Assembly: GCA_023313575.1 (NCBI GenBank)
Contig: JAJTTP010000010.1
Location: 1,550,001 to 1,614,000 of the forward strand
DNA length: 64,000 nucleotides
Direction of reading: 5' to 3'
Origin: Eutypella sp. D-1
Taxonomy: Eukaryota > Ascomycota > Sordariomycetes > Xylariales > Diatrypaceae
Shown: piece after piece, positions 47,945 to 60,091 of the stretch
Position numbering within the stretch: position 1 is the stretch's first letter
How the letters are laid out: every line of letters starts with the position of its first letter
Notes under the pieces: generated by a model
Database searches by the model: none
Told to the model about the DNA's origin: nothing
Seen by the model: the letters and a program-made list of their open reading frames with translations, nothing else
Position numbers and translations under genes: made by a program

Positions 47945-49624
47945 ATGAGCGCATCATCATGGCGGTGCCTCTCACGGCCGTGCGCCCAGGCGGCAGCGGC
48001 GCATAAAGTGCTGTTGCGGCCCCACCACCATATGCTGCGAAATTTGATACCTCCCGGTCGTCCTAAGATCCTGCGATGTGGTCTGGCCTTCTCTTCCCCT
48101 AGAAGACACCTCCTGACCCTCGCGATCGAGACCTCATGCGACGACACCTGCGTCGCGGTTCTCGAGAAGCAGCACTCTAGCCCGGGCGCCGGCGGCGGCG
48201 CCGCCGCGCGACTGCTCTTCAACGAGAAGATCACGTCCGACAACCGCGACTTCCGCGGCGTGCACCCGCTGACGGCCGTGACGTCGCACACGACGCACAT
48301 AGCGCCGCTGGTGCGGCGGGCGCTGAGCGCGCTGCCGGCGCCGGCGCCGGCCGAGGGATCGCAGGAGAGCCAGAGGAGAGACGGCGTCGTCTGGGTGGAC
48401 GGGTGCGCGCGCAGGAAACCCGACTTCGTCGCCGTCACCCGCGGACCCGGCATGTCATCGAACCTGGCGGTCGGCCTCAACACCGCCAAGGGGCTCGCCG
48501 TCGCCTGGGACGTGCCGCTGCTGGCCGTGAACCACATGCAGGCGCACGCGCTAACGCCGCGGCTGGTCTCGGCGCTCGCGAGGGGTGGCGAAGATGGAAA
48601 CGCAGCAGGAGGAGAGTCGCACTACGACCCGGCGTTCCCGTTCCTTTCGCTCCTCGTCTCCGGCGGCCACACCCTGCTCGTGCACTCGCGGGCGCTGTCA
48701 TCGCACGCGATCCTCGCGCAGGCCGCGAACATCGCCATCGGCGACATGCTGGATAAGAGCGCGCGGCTGATAATACCGCCCGCGCACCTGGCCGCCGCGT
48801 CCGCTCCCCGTCCCGGAGCCGCGGGCGCGGGCACCGTTATGTACGGCGCCCTGCTCGAGCACTTCGTGTTCCCGGACTGCGACAGCAGCAGCAAGGACGA
48901 GCGCGGCGGGTACGACAACTATGGGTACACGGCGCCGGCGCAGCGGGCCGACGAGATCGTCCCGTTCGACTCCGGCTACGGCTGGACTCTGACCCCGCCG
49001 CTCTCCGGCACCCGCGCCATGGAGTACGACTTCTCCGGCTTCTACAGCCAGGTCCAGCGGGCGGTGGAGGACCACATCGAGCCGCGGTACGCGTCTGCGT
49101 CTGTATCCGGATCCGGTGTAATAGGGGCAGAGGCTAGGGAAGTCGGACCCGCGGAATTCGAGGAGCGCCGACTCCTGGGCCGCCACGCCATGCGCCTCGC
49201 GTTCGAGCACCTCGTCAGCCGGGTGCTCTTCGCGCTGCAGGACCTCGGGCAGGCGCACCGCGGCGGCGACGGCGCCGATAAGAAGGGTGGTGGTAGAAGC
49301 GATAGCAGCGGAGGAGACGCAGACGGACAACAACAGATACGCACCCTGGTCGTGGCGGGCGGCGTTGCCAGCAACCGGTACCTGATGCACATACTGCGGA
49401 CGATGCTCGCGGCGCGGGGGTACGGGCCGGACGTTATTGAGGTGGTGGCGCCGCCGCCGGCGCTGTGCACGGATAACGCGGCCATGATTGCCTGGGCCGC
49501 CGCCGAGATGTACGAGGCTGGCTGGCGTAGCGAGCTGGATGTCCTGCCCCTGCGCAAATGGCCGCTCGACCCTGAGGCCGAGGGCGGCGGCATACTCGGT
49601 GCCGATGGCTGGTATAAGGTGTAA
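47945..49624 (+). CDS. QRI7: Mitochondrial tRNA N6-adenosine threonylcarbamoyltransferase, Qri7/OSGEPL1 (Kae1/TsaD family)
   Basis: This single exon encodes 559 residues; ATG 47945 was chosen because the frame upstream opens only with TTG. The first 55 residues are Arg/His/Ala-rich, a mitochondrial presequence. LLTLAIETSCDDTCVAV starts the ASKHA ATPase fold, and FRGVHPLTAVTSHTTHI, RGPGMSSNLAVGLNTAKGLA and the metal-binding NHMQAH (His197, His201) follow. SLLVSGGHTLLV, IGDMLDKSARL, VAGGVASNRYL and CTDNAAMIAWAA complete the family. It transfers the threonylcarbamoyl group to A37 of mitochondrial tRNAs. It is longer than yeast Qri7 (407) through two GC-rich low-complexity inserts, near residues 80-95 and in the C-terminal third. 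Confidence 0.95.
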   Translation: MSASSWRCLSRPCAQAAAAHKVLLRPHHHMLRNLIPPGRPKILRCGLAFSSPRRHLLTLAIETSCDDTCVAVLEKQHSSPGAGGGAAARLLFNEKITSDNRDFRGVHPLTAVTSHTTHIAPLVRRALSALPAPAPAEGSQESQRRDGVVWVDGCARRKPDFVAVTRGPGMSSNLAVGLNTAKGLAVAWDVPLLAVNHMQAHALTPRLVSALARGGEDGNAAGGESHYDPAFPFLSLLVSGGHTLLVHSRALSSHAILAQAANIAIGDMLDKSARLIIPPAHLAAASAPRPGAAGAGTVMYGALLEHFVFPDCDSSSKDERGGYDNYGYTAPAQRADEIVPFDSGYGWTLTPPLSGTRAMEYDFSGFYSQVQRAVEDHIEPRYASASVSGSGVIGAEAREVGPAEFEERRLLGRHAMRLAFEHLVSRVLFALQDLGQAHRGGDGADKKGGGRSDSSGGDADGQQQIRTLVVAGGVASNRYLMHILRTMLAARGYGPDVIEVVAPPPALCTDNAAMIAWAAAEMYEAGWRSELDVLPLRKWPLDPEAEGGGILGADGWYKV

Positions 49625-50029
49625 GATAGCTATGTTTCTTTGTTTTTTATTTAGAAGTACTAGAGTAGTTGATGAATTAATGATACCCACGAAATTACTT
49701 TGCCTAGTCAGCGGGGGTTGAATGCCTGCTTGTTTGTGGCAATACGTCACGATGAATGATAGAAATAGCCCGGCAAACATGATATTATACGTCACAAGGC
49801 ATAGCAATGGTGGAAGCAGCATAATTTCACGTCTCCATGCGGTTTTCGATGTCGTTACACATTTTTTCGTGATGGGGCGGTTATCCCGCCCAGCCATGAA
49901 TGAGTGCTTTTCCCTGTCGGATAACTCATTGCATGTTCTACAAGGTAATTAGCTACCTCGGTCCCCGCCATCTCCGCCTAGGTAAACCATAAGCCCAGTT
50001 GTATCCTCCTGCCCATCCGAGAGAACGTC
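49625..50029. other. Intergenic region between convergent QRI7 and PRE2
   Basis: This is the 3' flank of both genes. Nothing further is seen. Confidence 0.6.
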
Positions 50030-50977
50030 CTAATCCAGGGCACTGGTGACGTTGGTGAACTCGCCCTTCTCCAGCTTGGTCTCCCAGAAGATGGGGTTCG
50101 TGTCGCTGAAGCCATGCTTGACCCAGCCCTCCTCCTTGACGTGGTACAGGTTGATAAAACCACCGGAGTAGGCGTCGCGGTGGGTGGCGGCGAGAATGCT
50201 GCGGCGGCCGAGCTGCAGGGCGTCCTCGACACTCAGGTCGTAGTTGTACTCGGCGTCCAGCACGCCGTAGGCGAAGGTCTGACCGGAGCCAACACAGAAC
50301 AAATTACCGGCGAGGCGGGTGCCGTCGGAGTCGATGTAGTAGAGGGCGGGGCCCTCCTCCTTGGTAACGCCGGCGCACATGGTGCCCATGCTCAGGCCCA
50401 TGCCCTTGTACTGGTAGACGAGGTTGGCGAGGATCTTGGAGGCGGCGGCGACGCTGATGCGGCGCTTGTGACGCAGCTCGTGCAGGCGGCACTGGATGCC
50501 CAGCCAGGCCAGCCAGTACTGGCAGTCGGCGGCGCCGCCGGCCATGGTGCCCAGCAGACAGTTGTTGATCTCGATCACCTTCTTCACGGTCTGCGACGCA
50601 ATCCAGTTCCCCGCGGTGGCCCGGGAGTCGGTGGCCACGATGATGCCGCCCTGGAACCGGAACGCCAGCGTCGTGGTGCCGTGGGCGATCTTGATGGGGC
50701 AGTCGGGGTTCGAGCGGTCGTCGGTGGCGGCGCGGAGCCAGGCCGAGGGCTACGGGTCAAGGAGGGAGGATTCCGTCAGAATCAAAGTGCTTGTACCTAA
50801 GTGAAGGAAGGTTTGAAAAAATAAAAACAAAAAACTAACCTGTGCTACGGGGGGCATGGCGAACTTCAGAGAAAGATTAGGTCCCATCTCGTTGGCGAGT
50901 TCATCGTGCTGGTCCTCGTCGATTGCTTCCCGTTGCAGGGTTGCCGGACGGCTGTATCTGGCAACCAAGCTATCCAT
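50030..50977 (-). CDS. PRE2: 20S proteasome subunit beta-5 (Pre2), chymotrypsin-like
   Basis: Two exons (50977-50840, 50749-50030; intron 50750-50839) give 285 residues. The propeptide ends in KIAHG and the mature subunit begins with TTTLAF, placing the catalytic Thr near residue 71. [37 protein letters not shown] (with Lys and the Gly-rich loop), [22 protein letters not shown] and HRDAYSGG are beta-5 signatures. It provides the chymotrypsin-like activity of the 20S core in cytosol and nucleus. Intron 1 ends in TAG that would be an in-frame stop if retained. The frame is continuous through the propeptide. Confidence 0.97.
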
Positions 50978-51939
50978 TTTGGGGCCGGGTAGTTACGCCG
51001 TAGAAATTAAGGTTGCCTTTTTATTAAAGATCGATCGGCCGTAGTGTCGTGAAGAACGGTGGTATCGAAGTGTCTGTTTGTTGAGGTTGATATCGTCGAA
51101 TGGCTGTTATAGATAGAGCTTGTTGTATTGGGTTAAGTTAACAGCACCTGGGCAGTAGTTGGTAGGCCAAGGCTCCCTAGGTAGAGCTGATAGTACGTGG
51201 GGGGTTTGCCCAGGTGAGCTCAGTACTGAAGGCAGGCAGCTGGTCTCACGCGTCAGAGCCTCTCAGTACCTAAGTATGTACATAAGTACTTAAGTAGCTC
51301 TGCAGCCCGCCCCGGGAGAGCTCCAAGGGCTTGCCTCCCAGCCTAACCAGCAGCTAACTAACTACTTAGGTACATACAGGTAGCTTCAAGGCAAGTGCGA
51401 ATGGTGGGTTATCGGGTTATGTAATCATCGTACATGTACAAAGTATGTACAGGTCCTCCATGCTTTTGTTAAGTGGGTCGAGTCTTCTGCATACGTAACG
51501 ATGTTGATGATGATAACTTCCCCTTTTCACCTTTCCCACAATTATGTACTATGGTAGGCCTATGCGCTGCACTCCAATCGTCACTTCATACATATGAGGC
51601 GTGTATTGAATTTCATCCTATTTTTAATTAACATGTAAGTAAGTAGAGATTTTTATCCGAAGTCACTATTTACCTCTCCCACGGAGATACGAAGTAGTTA
51701 CAGGAAGTTAACTGACTAACACAAATAAAAAGGGACATAAATAGGGGCTGGGACGATAAATATAGAAAAATTGCAATGGATGTGCGGGTATATTAGCTTG
51801 TTCAACCAGATGGGAAAGACTGTGCTTTAAAAGACCATGCATCTGATATATCATACTTTTATTCCTAGCATGACGATCATCTCGCCGTTTCTGCCCCTCT
51901 TCCCCACTCCAGGCTCCCCTATTGACGCCGCTTTTAGAA
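50978..51939. other. Intergenic region upstream of PRE2
   Basis: CTAGGTAG, ACTTAGGTAC and CCTAAGTATG words occur at 51175-51380. No proteasome-associated control element of the yeast type (GGTGGCAAA) was noticed. No exon is seen. Confidence 0.55.
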
Positions 51940-52458
51940 TCAGGACTTTATCCTGAACCTGGCCAAGGCGGTAGCCACCTTCATCAAGAACGTGGATTTC
52001 TGATAATTACGCCTCATGCGCAGCTCTTTCAGACGCCAGTCGCCGTCGATGAGCTTCCATGTCTCGTAGTAGAATCCGCCGCCCCGGAGCTCGGCCCAGG
52101 AGCCGAAGGGCGGCATGAGGAGCTGGTCCTCGAAGGCGAAGACGGCCCTGACTTCGTCTTCCTCTCCCGCCTCCCCGGCCCCCACCCGGGTAAAATCACC
52201 GGGCGCTACAATATGCAGCGTCTGCAACGACGCGAAGACCGGCTCGAAGTACCCGCGGAAGTCCTTCGTAGACGAGAACCGCAGCGTGCAGCCGGACCAG
52301 ACCAGGCTCTTGCCGTTCACGTCCTGGTAGTCGTACTGCGTGTCCGGCACGCTGACCTCCTTCTCAAACAGGTCCCACTGCTTGGTGTCCGCGTACCGCG
52401 CGTAGCGTAGCTTTTTGCGAGTTATGGCCTGCGCCACTTCTAGCGATACATGGTCCAT
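51940..52458 (-). CDS. SnoaL/NTF2-like domain protein
   Basis: This single exon has 172 residues. The pattern is that of the SnoaL-like / scytalone-dehydratase-like NTF2 fold: an N-terminal helix ending in ARYADTKQWDLFEKEV, then strands, a helix (FRGYFEPVFASLQTLHIV), and the alternating strands FAFEDQLL and GFYYETWKLIDGDWRLKEL. The conserved Trp-Gly-Asp-Trp-Arg stretch is typical. Such proteins include isomerases, dehydratases and binding proteins; catalytic residues are not certain, so no reaction is assigned. No signal peptide. A C-terminal basic helix (ATALARFRIKS) is unusual for the family. Confidence 0.8.
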   Translation of the reverse strand: MDHVSLEVAQAITRKKLRYARYADTKQWDLFEKEVSVPDTQYDYQDVNGKSLVWSGCTLRFSSTKDFRGYFEPVFASLQTLHIVAPGDFTRVGAGEAGEEDEVRAVFAFEDQLLMPPFGSWAELRGGGFYYETWKLIDGDWRLKELRMRRNYQKSTFLMKVATALARFRIKS

Positions 52459-53861
52459 CTTTCTTTCTTTGTGAGAAGCCCCTCGTTGGACCGTCTACGG
52501 CGAATTGTAACCACTTAGGTAGATATAATGGCACTATATTCTAATGTCAATGGGAACCCCTTTATCCTCAGCGACTAAGACGACACTTGCGATATACGGC
52601 TGAATAATGAGTGCTCACCAGCTTACTAAGTCTGCTACGTTATGATAAGTGCCTAGACCTTTCATTGAATAAAAAGGTCTTGCCTGTCTTAGATGAACCA
52701 AGATGGCAGGACTTACCTTCTTATACAAACCACTGCCATCAGATCTACAGCCTGTATGGCCAAGGCCTTGGCACATTGGGAGGGGCCGGTTGCATCAGAC
52801 GATTAACTACAGCAATAGATCGCGCGATTCAACCAAGAACACCGGCAGTCACGGCGTTTTGACGTTTAGGTATATACGATCACCACTTATATCCTCTCCC
52901 CGCCCACCTTCTTGTGGGTAGGCTGGTAGGTAAGCTGCACATGACCGAGACTAGATCTAAATACTGCTAACCAGAGGGATGCACTATGCTCTGATACCAT
53001 TGACTAACAACTAACCCCGTATGGATAATATGGCACAGATTCGAGGCTGTCACAGTTGATCAACGTCAAAACCATATATGTAAGCTTACATAGTCCCCAT
53101 GGTCCTGCACGTTCGTCACATGGGCCTCATGCAGCAAGTCATGCAACCAAAGCTATAAATAGGGAAAGTAAATTGAAAAATCGAACTACCACATAAAAAC
53201 TCAAAGTAAGCGTGATATCGTCAAGGATAGAAGGAGTGTGAGGTATAGATATATACAGGTATGAGTACTTATTACAAAAACGATAATAGTTAATACAAAG
53301 AGCGAGCATTGGGGGCGGGCATGAACAACCGAAGGCCCGGCTAATCGTCATGACCTAATAGTCTTTCCAACCCAGCACTCGCTGCATGCTAGAAACGACG
53401 GCCTGCGGGGTTTCGTTGGGGGGGTGCAAATGTTAGTCTTTCGGTCTCATACCTGAATGCAAGCATCTCAGCATCCAGACGCGTAGAAGCCATGTGTGGT
53501 TTTTTTTCTTCGTTTTCTCTTTTTTTGGTATGTAAATGAATGTTTCGTGTAGAGCCTGGTTTGCAATAGTAATGTTAAGTATATAAATGTTAGGGTATGT
53601 ATGTCGAGTTTTTCCGCCTTCCTTTTTTTCTTCTTCTTTCTGGTTCTCTTCCTCATATGTGCATACTTCCAAGGCCTGACTAGACAAGCCGCGTGTGTGC
53701 TTGACTTTTCCGTCTTGCCTCGCCCCTGGTCTGTCTCTACTATTCTATGTGCTAAAAGAAAAAAAATTGGTATCCCCTTACCCTCCCCGGAACTCCCGCT
53801 TTGAACCCACCGACGAAAGGCCCCGAGGAGATTATATTAAACTCGCAAGGTGCGAAAGCTA
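52459..53861. other. Intergenic region
   Basis: It lies between the SnoaL-like gene start and the FLC gene end. AT-rich stretches occur at 53150-53290 and 53490-53660. No convincing exon or RNA gene is seen. Confidence 0.55.
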
Positions 53862-56224
53862 CTAGCCCCGGTACGGCGCATAACCACCTTGGTTATAATA
53901 GCCACCGGACTGCTGGTAGTAGCCGCCGCCACCGCCGCCACCGTATCCGCCGTAACCATTGTCTTGAAGTGGCGGATCCTGGCCGATGGGCGCCGCGTTG
54001 GAGATGAGGTTGTCGCGGTCCCCCGAGTACGGGTTCGCGGGGTCGAGGGATGTTTTCTCGGCGTAGTGGTCGGGTGAGCTGGAGCGCGTCGAATAGCCTT
54101 CCTTGCTGTCGGGCACCGCATTTGCCATGGAAAACGTAGTGGCGCCGTTCTCGGCCTTGGAGCCCATTAGCAGGGTGTTGTGGGCGTCGAGCGGCGTTAG
54201 CGTGTCTCTCTGCTGCCTCTGCTTCTCTGTTTTTTGTTACATTTATGTTAGTCACTACGGTCTTAGGCGAGCCCGCGGTTGCGGTACTGGGGAAGTCCCA
54301 ACTTACCCATTTCCTTGCGCCGCTGTCGGTGCGGGTTCATCTTGCAGCAGGCGATGATGCCGTTCGAGATGACGAGGATGGCGAGGATTCCGGTGAGGGC
54401 CGACTGGATGGAGATGAGGACGACGCCCGTGACGGTTTGCGTGGTCTCGGCGATCGCGAACTCCTCCACGAAGAAGAGGACGCAGATGACGGAGAGGAAG
54501 CGGACGGCCTGGATCGAGATGTTGATGATGTTGCCGGACTTGCGCTCGAACGGTCGGGACCACAGCAGCAGACCCAGCATGAGACCCTCGACGACCAGCA
54601 TAGCAATTGTCTGGGCCATGCCGTGGCCATCGGTGGAGGCGAGGACGGTACCCTTGGCGAACATGTACGCGATGAGCGGCACGAACAGCCACCAGTAATC
54701 CCGCTTGTAGCTCTCGTAGAAAAGGCTGTATTTCATCCAGATCTCCTTGTCGTCGTACAGGGCACTGGGGTCACCCTCGGCCTGCTTGAGCTTTTGGACC
54801 ATCCTCCAGATCTTCCACGTGAAGAAGAGAAGGACTGCCGTGAATAGGACAAGGGTAACGCCGGCCAGGGTCTGCGCGGCCCAGGAGTCGCCGTGGGTGA
54901 ATTGGAACACGGAGTACAGCACCCAGATACCGTAGAGCAGCATGATCAAGGAGGTGATGGTCCTGGCGATGGAGCCCCAGTAATGTTTGCGGAAGCCAGT
55001 CAGGCTCTGGGGGAAGCTGCCGTAGAGGGACCACGCCTCGAGGACGACCTTGACGAGAAGCATGATGACGATGATGGCGCCGATGATGATGGCCGTGATG
55101 AGAAGGACCGTCATGAAGCTGTTGGCCGACGGGACGGAGAGCTCCTCCGCGTACGCCTTAATACCAGCAACTGATGCCTCCATCGAAGACTGGGTACCCG
55201 TCGACGCCGGTTCGTCCGTAGGGGTCCCGCCGGTCTCGATTTGTCGCCGGGCGAGGTCGGCGAACTCCAGCGCACGCTTACCGACCAGCTTCTTGGGAGC
55301 CGATACAGATCCATCGGGGAACACCAGGGTGGCGTTCTCGAGAAACCTGACACCGTCACGGGAGATGTCGCCGCCGGTCTTGTCGCGGAAGTCGTCGATC
55401 GAGAGCTGCATCGAGCGCCACGGGACGAGGCCGGTCGAGAAACCGAAGTTCTTCACGAAACTCCGGTATATAGGCGGGTAGTTGACGGACATCATGCCGT
55501 TCATGGCGAAGCCCTGGAACACCCCGACCATCTCGGTGAAACTCGGGCTCATCGTCCCTGCTCCTCCTCCCGCACCGCCGCTGGCTCCGGATAGGGCCGC
55601 GCCGAGTGCCCCGGCACCCGTAGCAACGAAGGCGGCTCCAGCTATGCCAGCCACCACATACGAAACGGCGGGCGTGCTCGCGGTCTTTCCATTGGTGACC
55701 TGGGACTTGATACAGCCGATATTTCTGTCGTCGTCGAGAGCCTTGAGCTCTAGTGTCGCCTGAGCAGCGATGTCGGGTATCTTGAAGGCAATGGCCGGGA
55801 TGGCGCCGGCGAATCTCGCTGGAATTTCTTGACTACCGCTCGCGGCGAAATCGCCAGCGGGTACTGTGAAATAGTTAGTAGACTGTGGGTTTAAGGGAGA
55901 CTGAGGGGTGGATTTACCTGGACAGAGTGATTGTACGTAATATTCTTCTTCGCACGGGTTGAAGTTGTTAGAGTAAACGTCTTTGCCGTACGCCCTCACG
56001 ATAAGGCTCGCCGTGACGTTCTGCCTGCTCTTACTCGTTCCTGCAATGTCGAAGTCGATCATTTTCGCGTCATTGTTGTAGGTGATGTCGACCTTGTTGA
56101 CTTCGACGGTGTCGTCTGAATCGCAGTTCGTGAATCCGCTCGTGACGAGAATTTGGTCGGCGAGGGCACTGGACGCCAGTGCCGCAGCACATAGCGCCAC
56201 CCGCTTTACCGTCCACCTTGCCAT
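53862..56224 (-). CDS. TRP-like ion channel / FLC (flavin carrier) family membrane protein
   Basis: Three exons (56224-55918, 55863-54307, 54226-53862) give 742 residues. A signal peptide (MARWTVKRVALCAAALASSALA) precedes a luminal ML-like domain of about 150 residues with four or more cysteines (TNCDSDD, NPCEEEYYVQSLCP). Eight or nine hydrophobic helices follow (about residues 190-640), among them SPSFTEMVGVFQGFAMNGMMSVNYPP, FMTVLLITAIIIGAII and VISNGIIACC. The cytosolic tail is Gly/Tyr-rich. This is the fungal FLC/Pkd2 family, involved in ER FAD or calcium handling and cell-wall maintenance. I chose ATG 56224 because the upstream extension lacks a signal-like start. Intron 1 (54 bases) has a perfect TACTAAC, is a multiple of three and is free of stops. 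Intron 2 is 54227-54306. Confidence 0.92.
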
Positions 56225-59200
56225 CTCGGTCCACCTAGATTCGTCGGGTACGCGTTCGACGATGGAAAATTCGAGGTCAAAAAAAATTCTAGTTTTCGTA
56301 TGCAAATGAATGTCGCTTGCTTGCTTGAAGTTGCCTTCTGAGACAGTTTGTAAAAAATCAATCGCTAGATGCTTGGGATGTCGTTAACTTGTCGATCCGG
56401 ATTCGGTAATTATATAGATGTATGCTGGTAAAACGTATTTACTCCAAGAAATGTAGTTCGTCAGATGGCCCTTCTTCCCGTTGATTGTGGCGGCTGTTGT
56501 CGAGGGTAGATATCCGTTTCAAGAAGACAGGGGAACAGAGGACTCGTAAGGGAACAAAGAGTATGGTGCACGATGGCAAAGGATAGTGGCTACAATGAGA
56601 GCAAAGACACAGAACTAGGTGGGAAAAAGACGGCCGAGGATCAACCTGGAACGAAGTGAACAGGCAACAAGTTGCCGTCTAAGGAAGGGAGGAGACGTGA
56701 AAGACGTCGTTTTGAAAAGTTTGTAGTTGTTCTGTGACGTGGGATAATGGCGGGTTCTTCGTCAACAACCGTGACGAGAACCGCGAGGATATAGACCTAT
56801 GCGGGAGGACGATCGTCGGCGCATAGATGAAACGATAATAGAGCTGTTATGAAGCTATACAAGGAGGTAAACGAATGTGTGTGGGTTGGGCAACCAAAAA
56901 GCGAATAGCAGCGGATAGAGCGCGAAAAGAGAGTCTGAAATCAGAGCAAATCGGTTAGTGAAAAGGCAACCGTCAATACCAAGCGACCCATTCCCAAGCA
57001 AGCCAGCAAGCCATGAGGAATAATGATGGACAAGAAGAGATGGGTTCTCACGAACTAACCCCTTGTCGTCGCTTGGGTTCACCATCTGCCCCCTGCTCTA
57101 TCCAAAGACGGAATTAAATGACGGCCAATGCTAGCTAATCGGTATCCTTGTCGAGGGCTTCCTTAACAAGGACTCCTGGCTTAGTTTACCCCTGGCGGCC
57201 TGTCCCCTGGCGTCTTGGTGGGGATAGCCAAGCCTGCTTGAGGTCAACTGCCCAGTCGGGCGTTCGCTTGCGAAACTGGTGGAGAGACTGCCGGCCGAAC
57301 CCCTGGCAGATCATTGGTTATGAGCGAACCGTTCTAGGCTTGGCCAATCCGCTTTGGGCGAGTCGCTACCCCAGCTGTAATTCGAAACGACGGCATAGCA
57401 GCAAAAAGAGGAATCTTCTCTCAGCCAATATCATCATCTATGCTGTGGTCGATGCTTTACCAACCCTGGCTCCGATCTGGATAATACCTAGCCATCGACT
57501 TCATCACCTCGAATTATCTGCCTTACTTGATTAATGTACAATGATCAGATTGGGTGGCTCCTTGATAGATGGGAGTTGGTGTCTTCTGCTTCTATTATTT
57601 TCTCCCTGAAAATGCACGTTCGAGTGCGTGAGTCCGATTTCTTTATGGATGATATGATTGATGATCAGTGCTATAGCGGTTTAGCAGCCCAGCTTTTAAA
57701 GGGGGCTCCAGTGGCCTTTTCACAGTGGTCATCCAAGGGGGCGGCGTTCGTAGGTCGAACGAACTAAAACCGCCTAGGGACCCGACGAATGCAAGCCACG
57801 ACGCCCAGTGGGGTTGTGTCGTGTGAGAAAAGGACGGCAGGGCGGATTGTACTACGTAGTCATGGGCATGTACGCCTGTACTTTACACATGGTAAAATCG
57901 GCCCACAGCCTCAATAGCCAAGGCCTAGTGATATTATAGTCAATGCTTTCGACGATATACTTAAGAGGCTTCATATTCGCTGTTCAACCCATTCCTGGGT
58001 ATAGACCACGACATTCAAAGTAGTTCTCATGACCCGATAGCCCCTTTTAAGGCTTGAAAGGAAGTGCCAAATCAAAGCATATAAACCTCAGTGACCTCGC
58101 GCACAAAGGAATCCCGGAATCCCTCTCCCTTGATGGTTATACTTGAAACAGCGAAGCCGCGTCAACAGGCGCCATGATACGAGTTAGGTTAAGGTATACA
58201 GCTGCTAACTTGGAGTATTGGTATTTGTATGGTCTATCTATAACCATACCATGTAGGTATATATCCACACCAACCCGGTATACTTCCCAGATATATCTCA
58301 TCGCGCCGTGATCTGCAATCAGATCTTACCTTCCTCACTTTCCCCCCAGCCACCCGACGTGTGGACAATCCATTCGGGCGGTGTCAAATTTCGTCAGATA
58401 AAGTCAGATCCTTCCCCGCGGATCGCCTTGTATGATAAAAGGATCACTTAATCACGGCTTGAGCAATGGCCGCTCGTATATCCATAAAATGTTCATATAA
58501 CAGAGAGATCGACGTCATCTGCTTATATTAGGGTGTCACGTCGGAAGGGCTTAGACTTCATCCGATGTTGGCATTATGTCTTGCTTCATGCGCGATTGAA
58601 TCTGTTGAAGGGCTAGCATATATGAAAGGTAGTAGTGAATTAAACTGGCCGCGACCTTTAGCGCCCTTATTGCTCTCTCATACTTTCACTCAGCAGTGCA
58701 CGACCCTACCACCTAGGAAGTATATATAGCTTAGATCATATCACCTTAGTTGTTTGTACTAACAAATGCCCCTTCTACTCCCTTTCGCAGAGGCCGAGCC
58801 AGCGAGTTGACGACGGATGGGTTAGGTGACTAGAGTGGCATAGTTTCCCGATAGGCGGGGACGGCATCGTCTCAAAGTGAAACGTCGAGGAATCAATCCA
58901 CCCGTCGGCCTTTCCATATAGTCGGCCGGGCCTTGGCCGGCGATCTCTTCAATAAGAGTTCACATACTATTTTAAATAAGTCGGCCACCCGCCGGCCCGC
59001 ATACAAATATGTACAAGATGATGACGATCAACTGGGGCTCCGGTCAGTAAAGGGCAAAGTAAGGGCGTCGATCACACGACCAAAGACTCGTCGGTCAGTC
59101 CTTGTCGTTATACTCGTGCATGTCTTTAGATGGCATTGCTCTATTCAGAAAGTTCGTACGAAAAAAGAAATAGAAGGTAAGGACCACCAAATCCCCTCCC

Positions 59201-60091
59201 CCCAGCTAATCAAAAGGCAAAAGCACGCGCACGCCGTCCTGTGTATACATTCCGAGAAAGAAAAATCGAAAGCGCTACTGTGTCTCCATCCCATCATCTA
59301 TCGTTGAGGGTGGTCGCCTATCTTATCGGTCCTATATTTATGTAAATTTCATCTTCGAAAAAAGCCCGCTTGCTATCATGAGATAGGAAATATGATTGTA
59401 TGACGAAGAGGAAGAAGAAAATATTCGTTAATGACATAAAAGAACAAGTCCAACCCTCCTAGCCATAATCCATTCTTCCCATCTTGGCAAAGAAAGGTCC
59501 CTTCCGCCATATCCTGGCTGTTGCTTTCGCCGATCGCCACGTGTTGAGGCAATGTAGAGGATCCTTACCGTCCGCCCGCGAGGCACACGCGCGGATGCGG
59601 GTGTAGGCGCGCATAATCATAATCATGAAGGTGCTCTGCCTATCTACCCGGTCTTTATGCCTAGCCAGTGGGGACGGAAGAATGGTTCGAGAAAGGGAAA
59701 AGAGCCCGCCAGTGCCAGGGCAGCTCGAAACAGACTTCGATGTCGATCACCTTCTCTATCCACCCTCTCTGCAGGGAAAAGAAAAGAGAAAAAAAGGAAG
59801 AAATTCAATGGGAACCGAAGCCCTATCGTACAGCCCGTCCCCCAAACACACGCTCTAGTTACTAAGAAATGCCGCTGTGGATATCATAGATCAAAACGTC
59901 CCAAATGCAAGGCAATGCTTAGTTGCTTAAGGCAAAATGAAGACGGCACACAGTCGGTGCAGGGATGCCCGCCAGAATACCATTCTTTTCGGGAGTGTTT
60001 CTTTTTTACCAGATGGGAGGTATTCTGATCATATTGCAGACGTATAGACGGCAACATGTAACGAGCATAGCTCAATCGCCTTGCTTTTCTC
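56225..60091. other. Long intergenic region (3.9 kb)
   Basis: It separates the FLC start from the 3' end of the zinc-finger gene. Several frames under 130 codons exist (57148-57534, 58933-59307, 59657-60028) but none shows a domain, matched splice sites or a protein-like composition. The right part (from about 59900) is probably the 3' untranslated flank of the zinc-finger gene. A lineage-specific or non-coding gene may be missed. Confidence 0.45.

Noticed and set aside
48698..49897. 399-codon minus-strand frame opposite QRI7
   Set aside because: The plus strand carries the complete Kae1/TsaD motif set; the antisense frame has no domain and extends past the gene only by chance.
50690..50710. 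Suspected extra base (frameshift) in the Pre2 propeptide
   Set aside because: On recounting, the exon from 50749 runs in one continuous frame through [11 protein letters not shown] into the mature Thr, so there is no frameshift.
57148..57767. Two adjoining plus-strand frames (128 and 77 codons)
   Set aside because: Low protein-likeness, no consistent intron joining them, no recognised domain.
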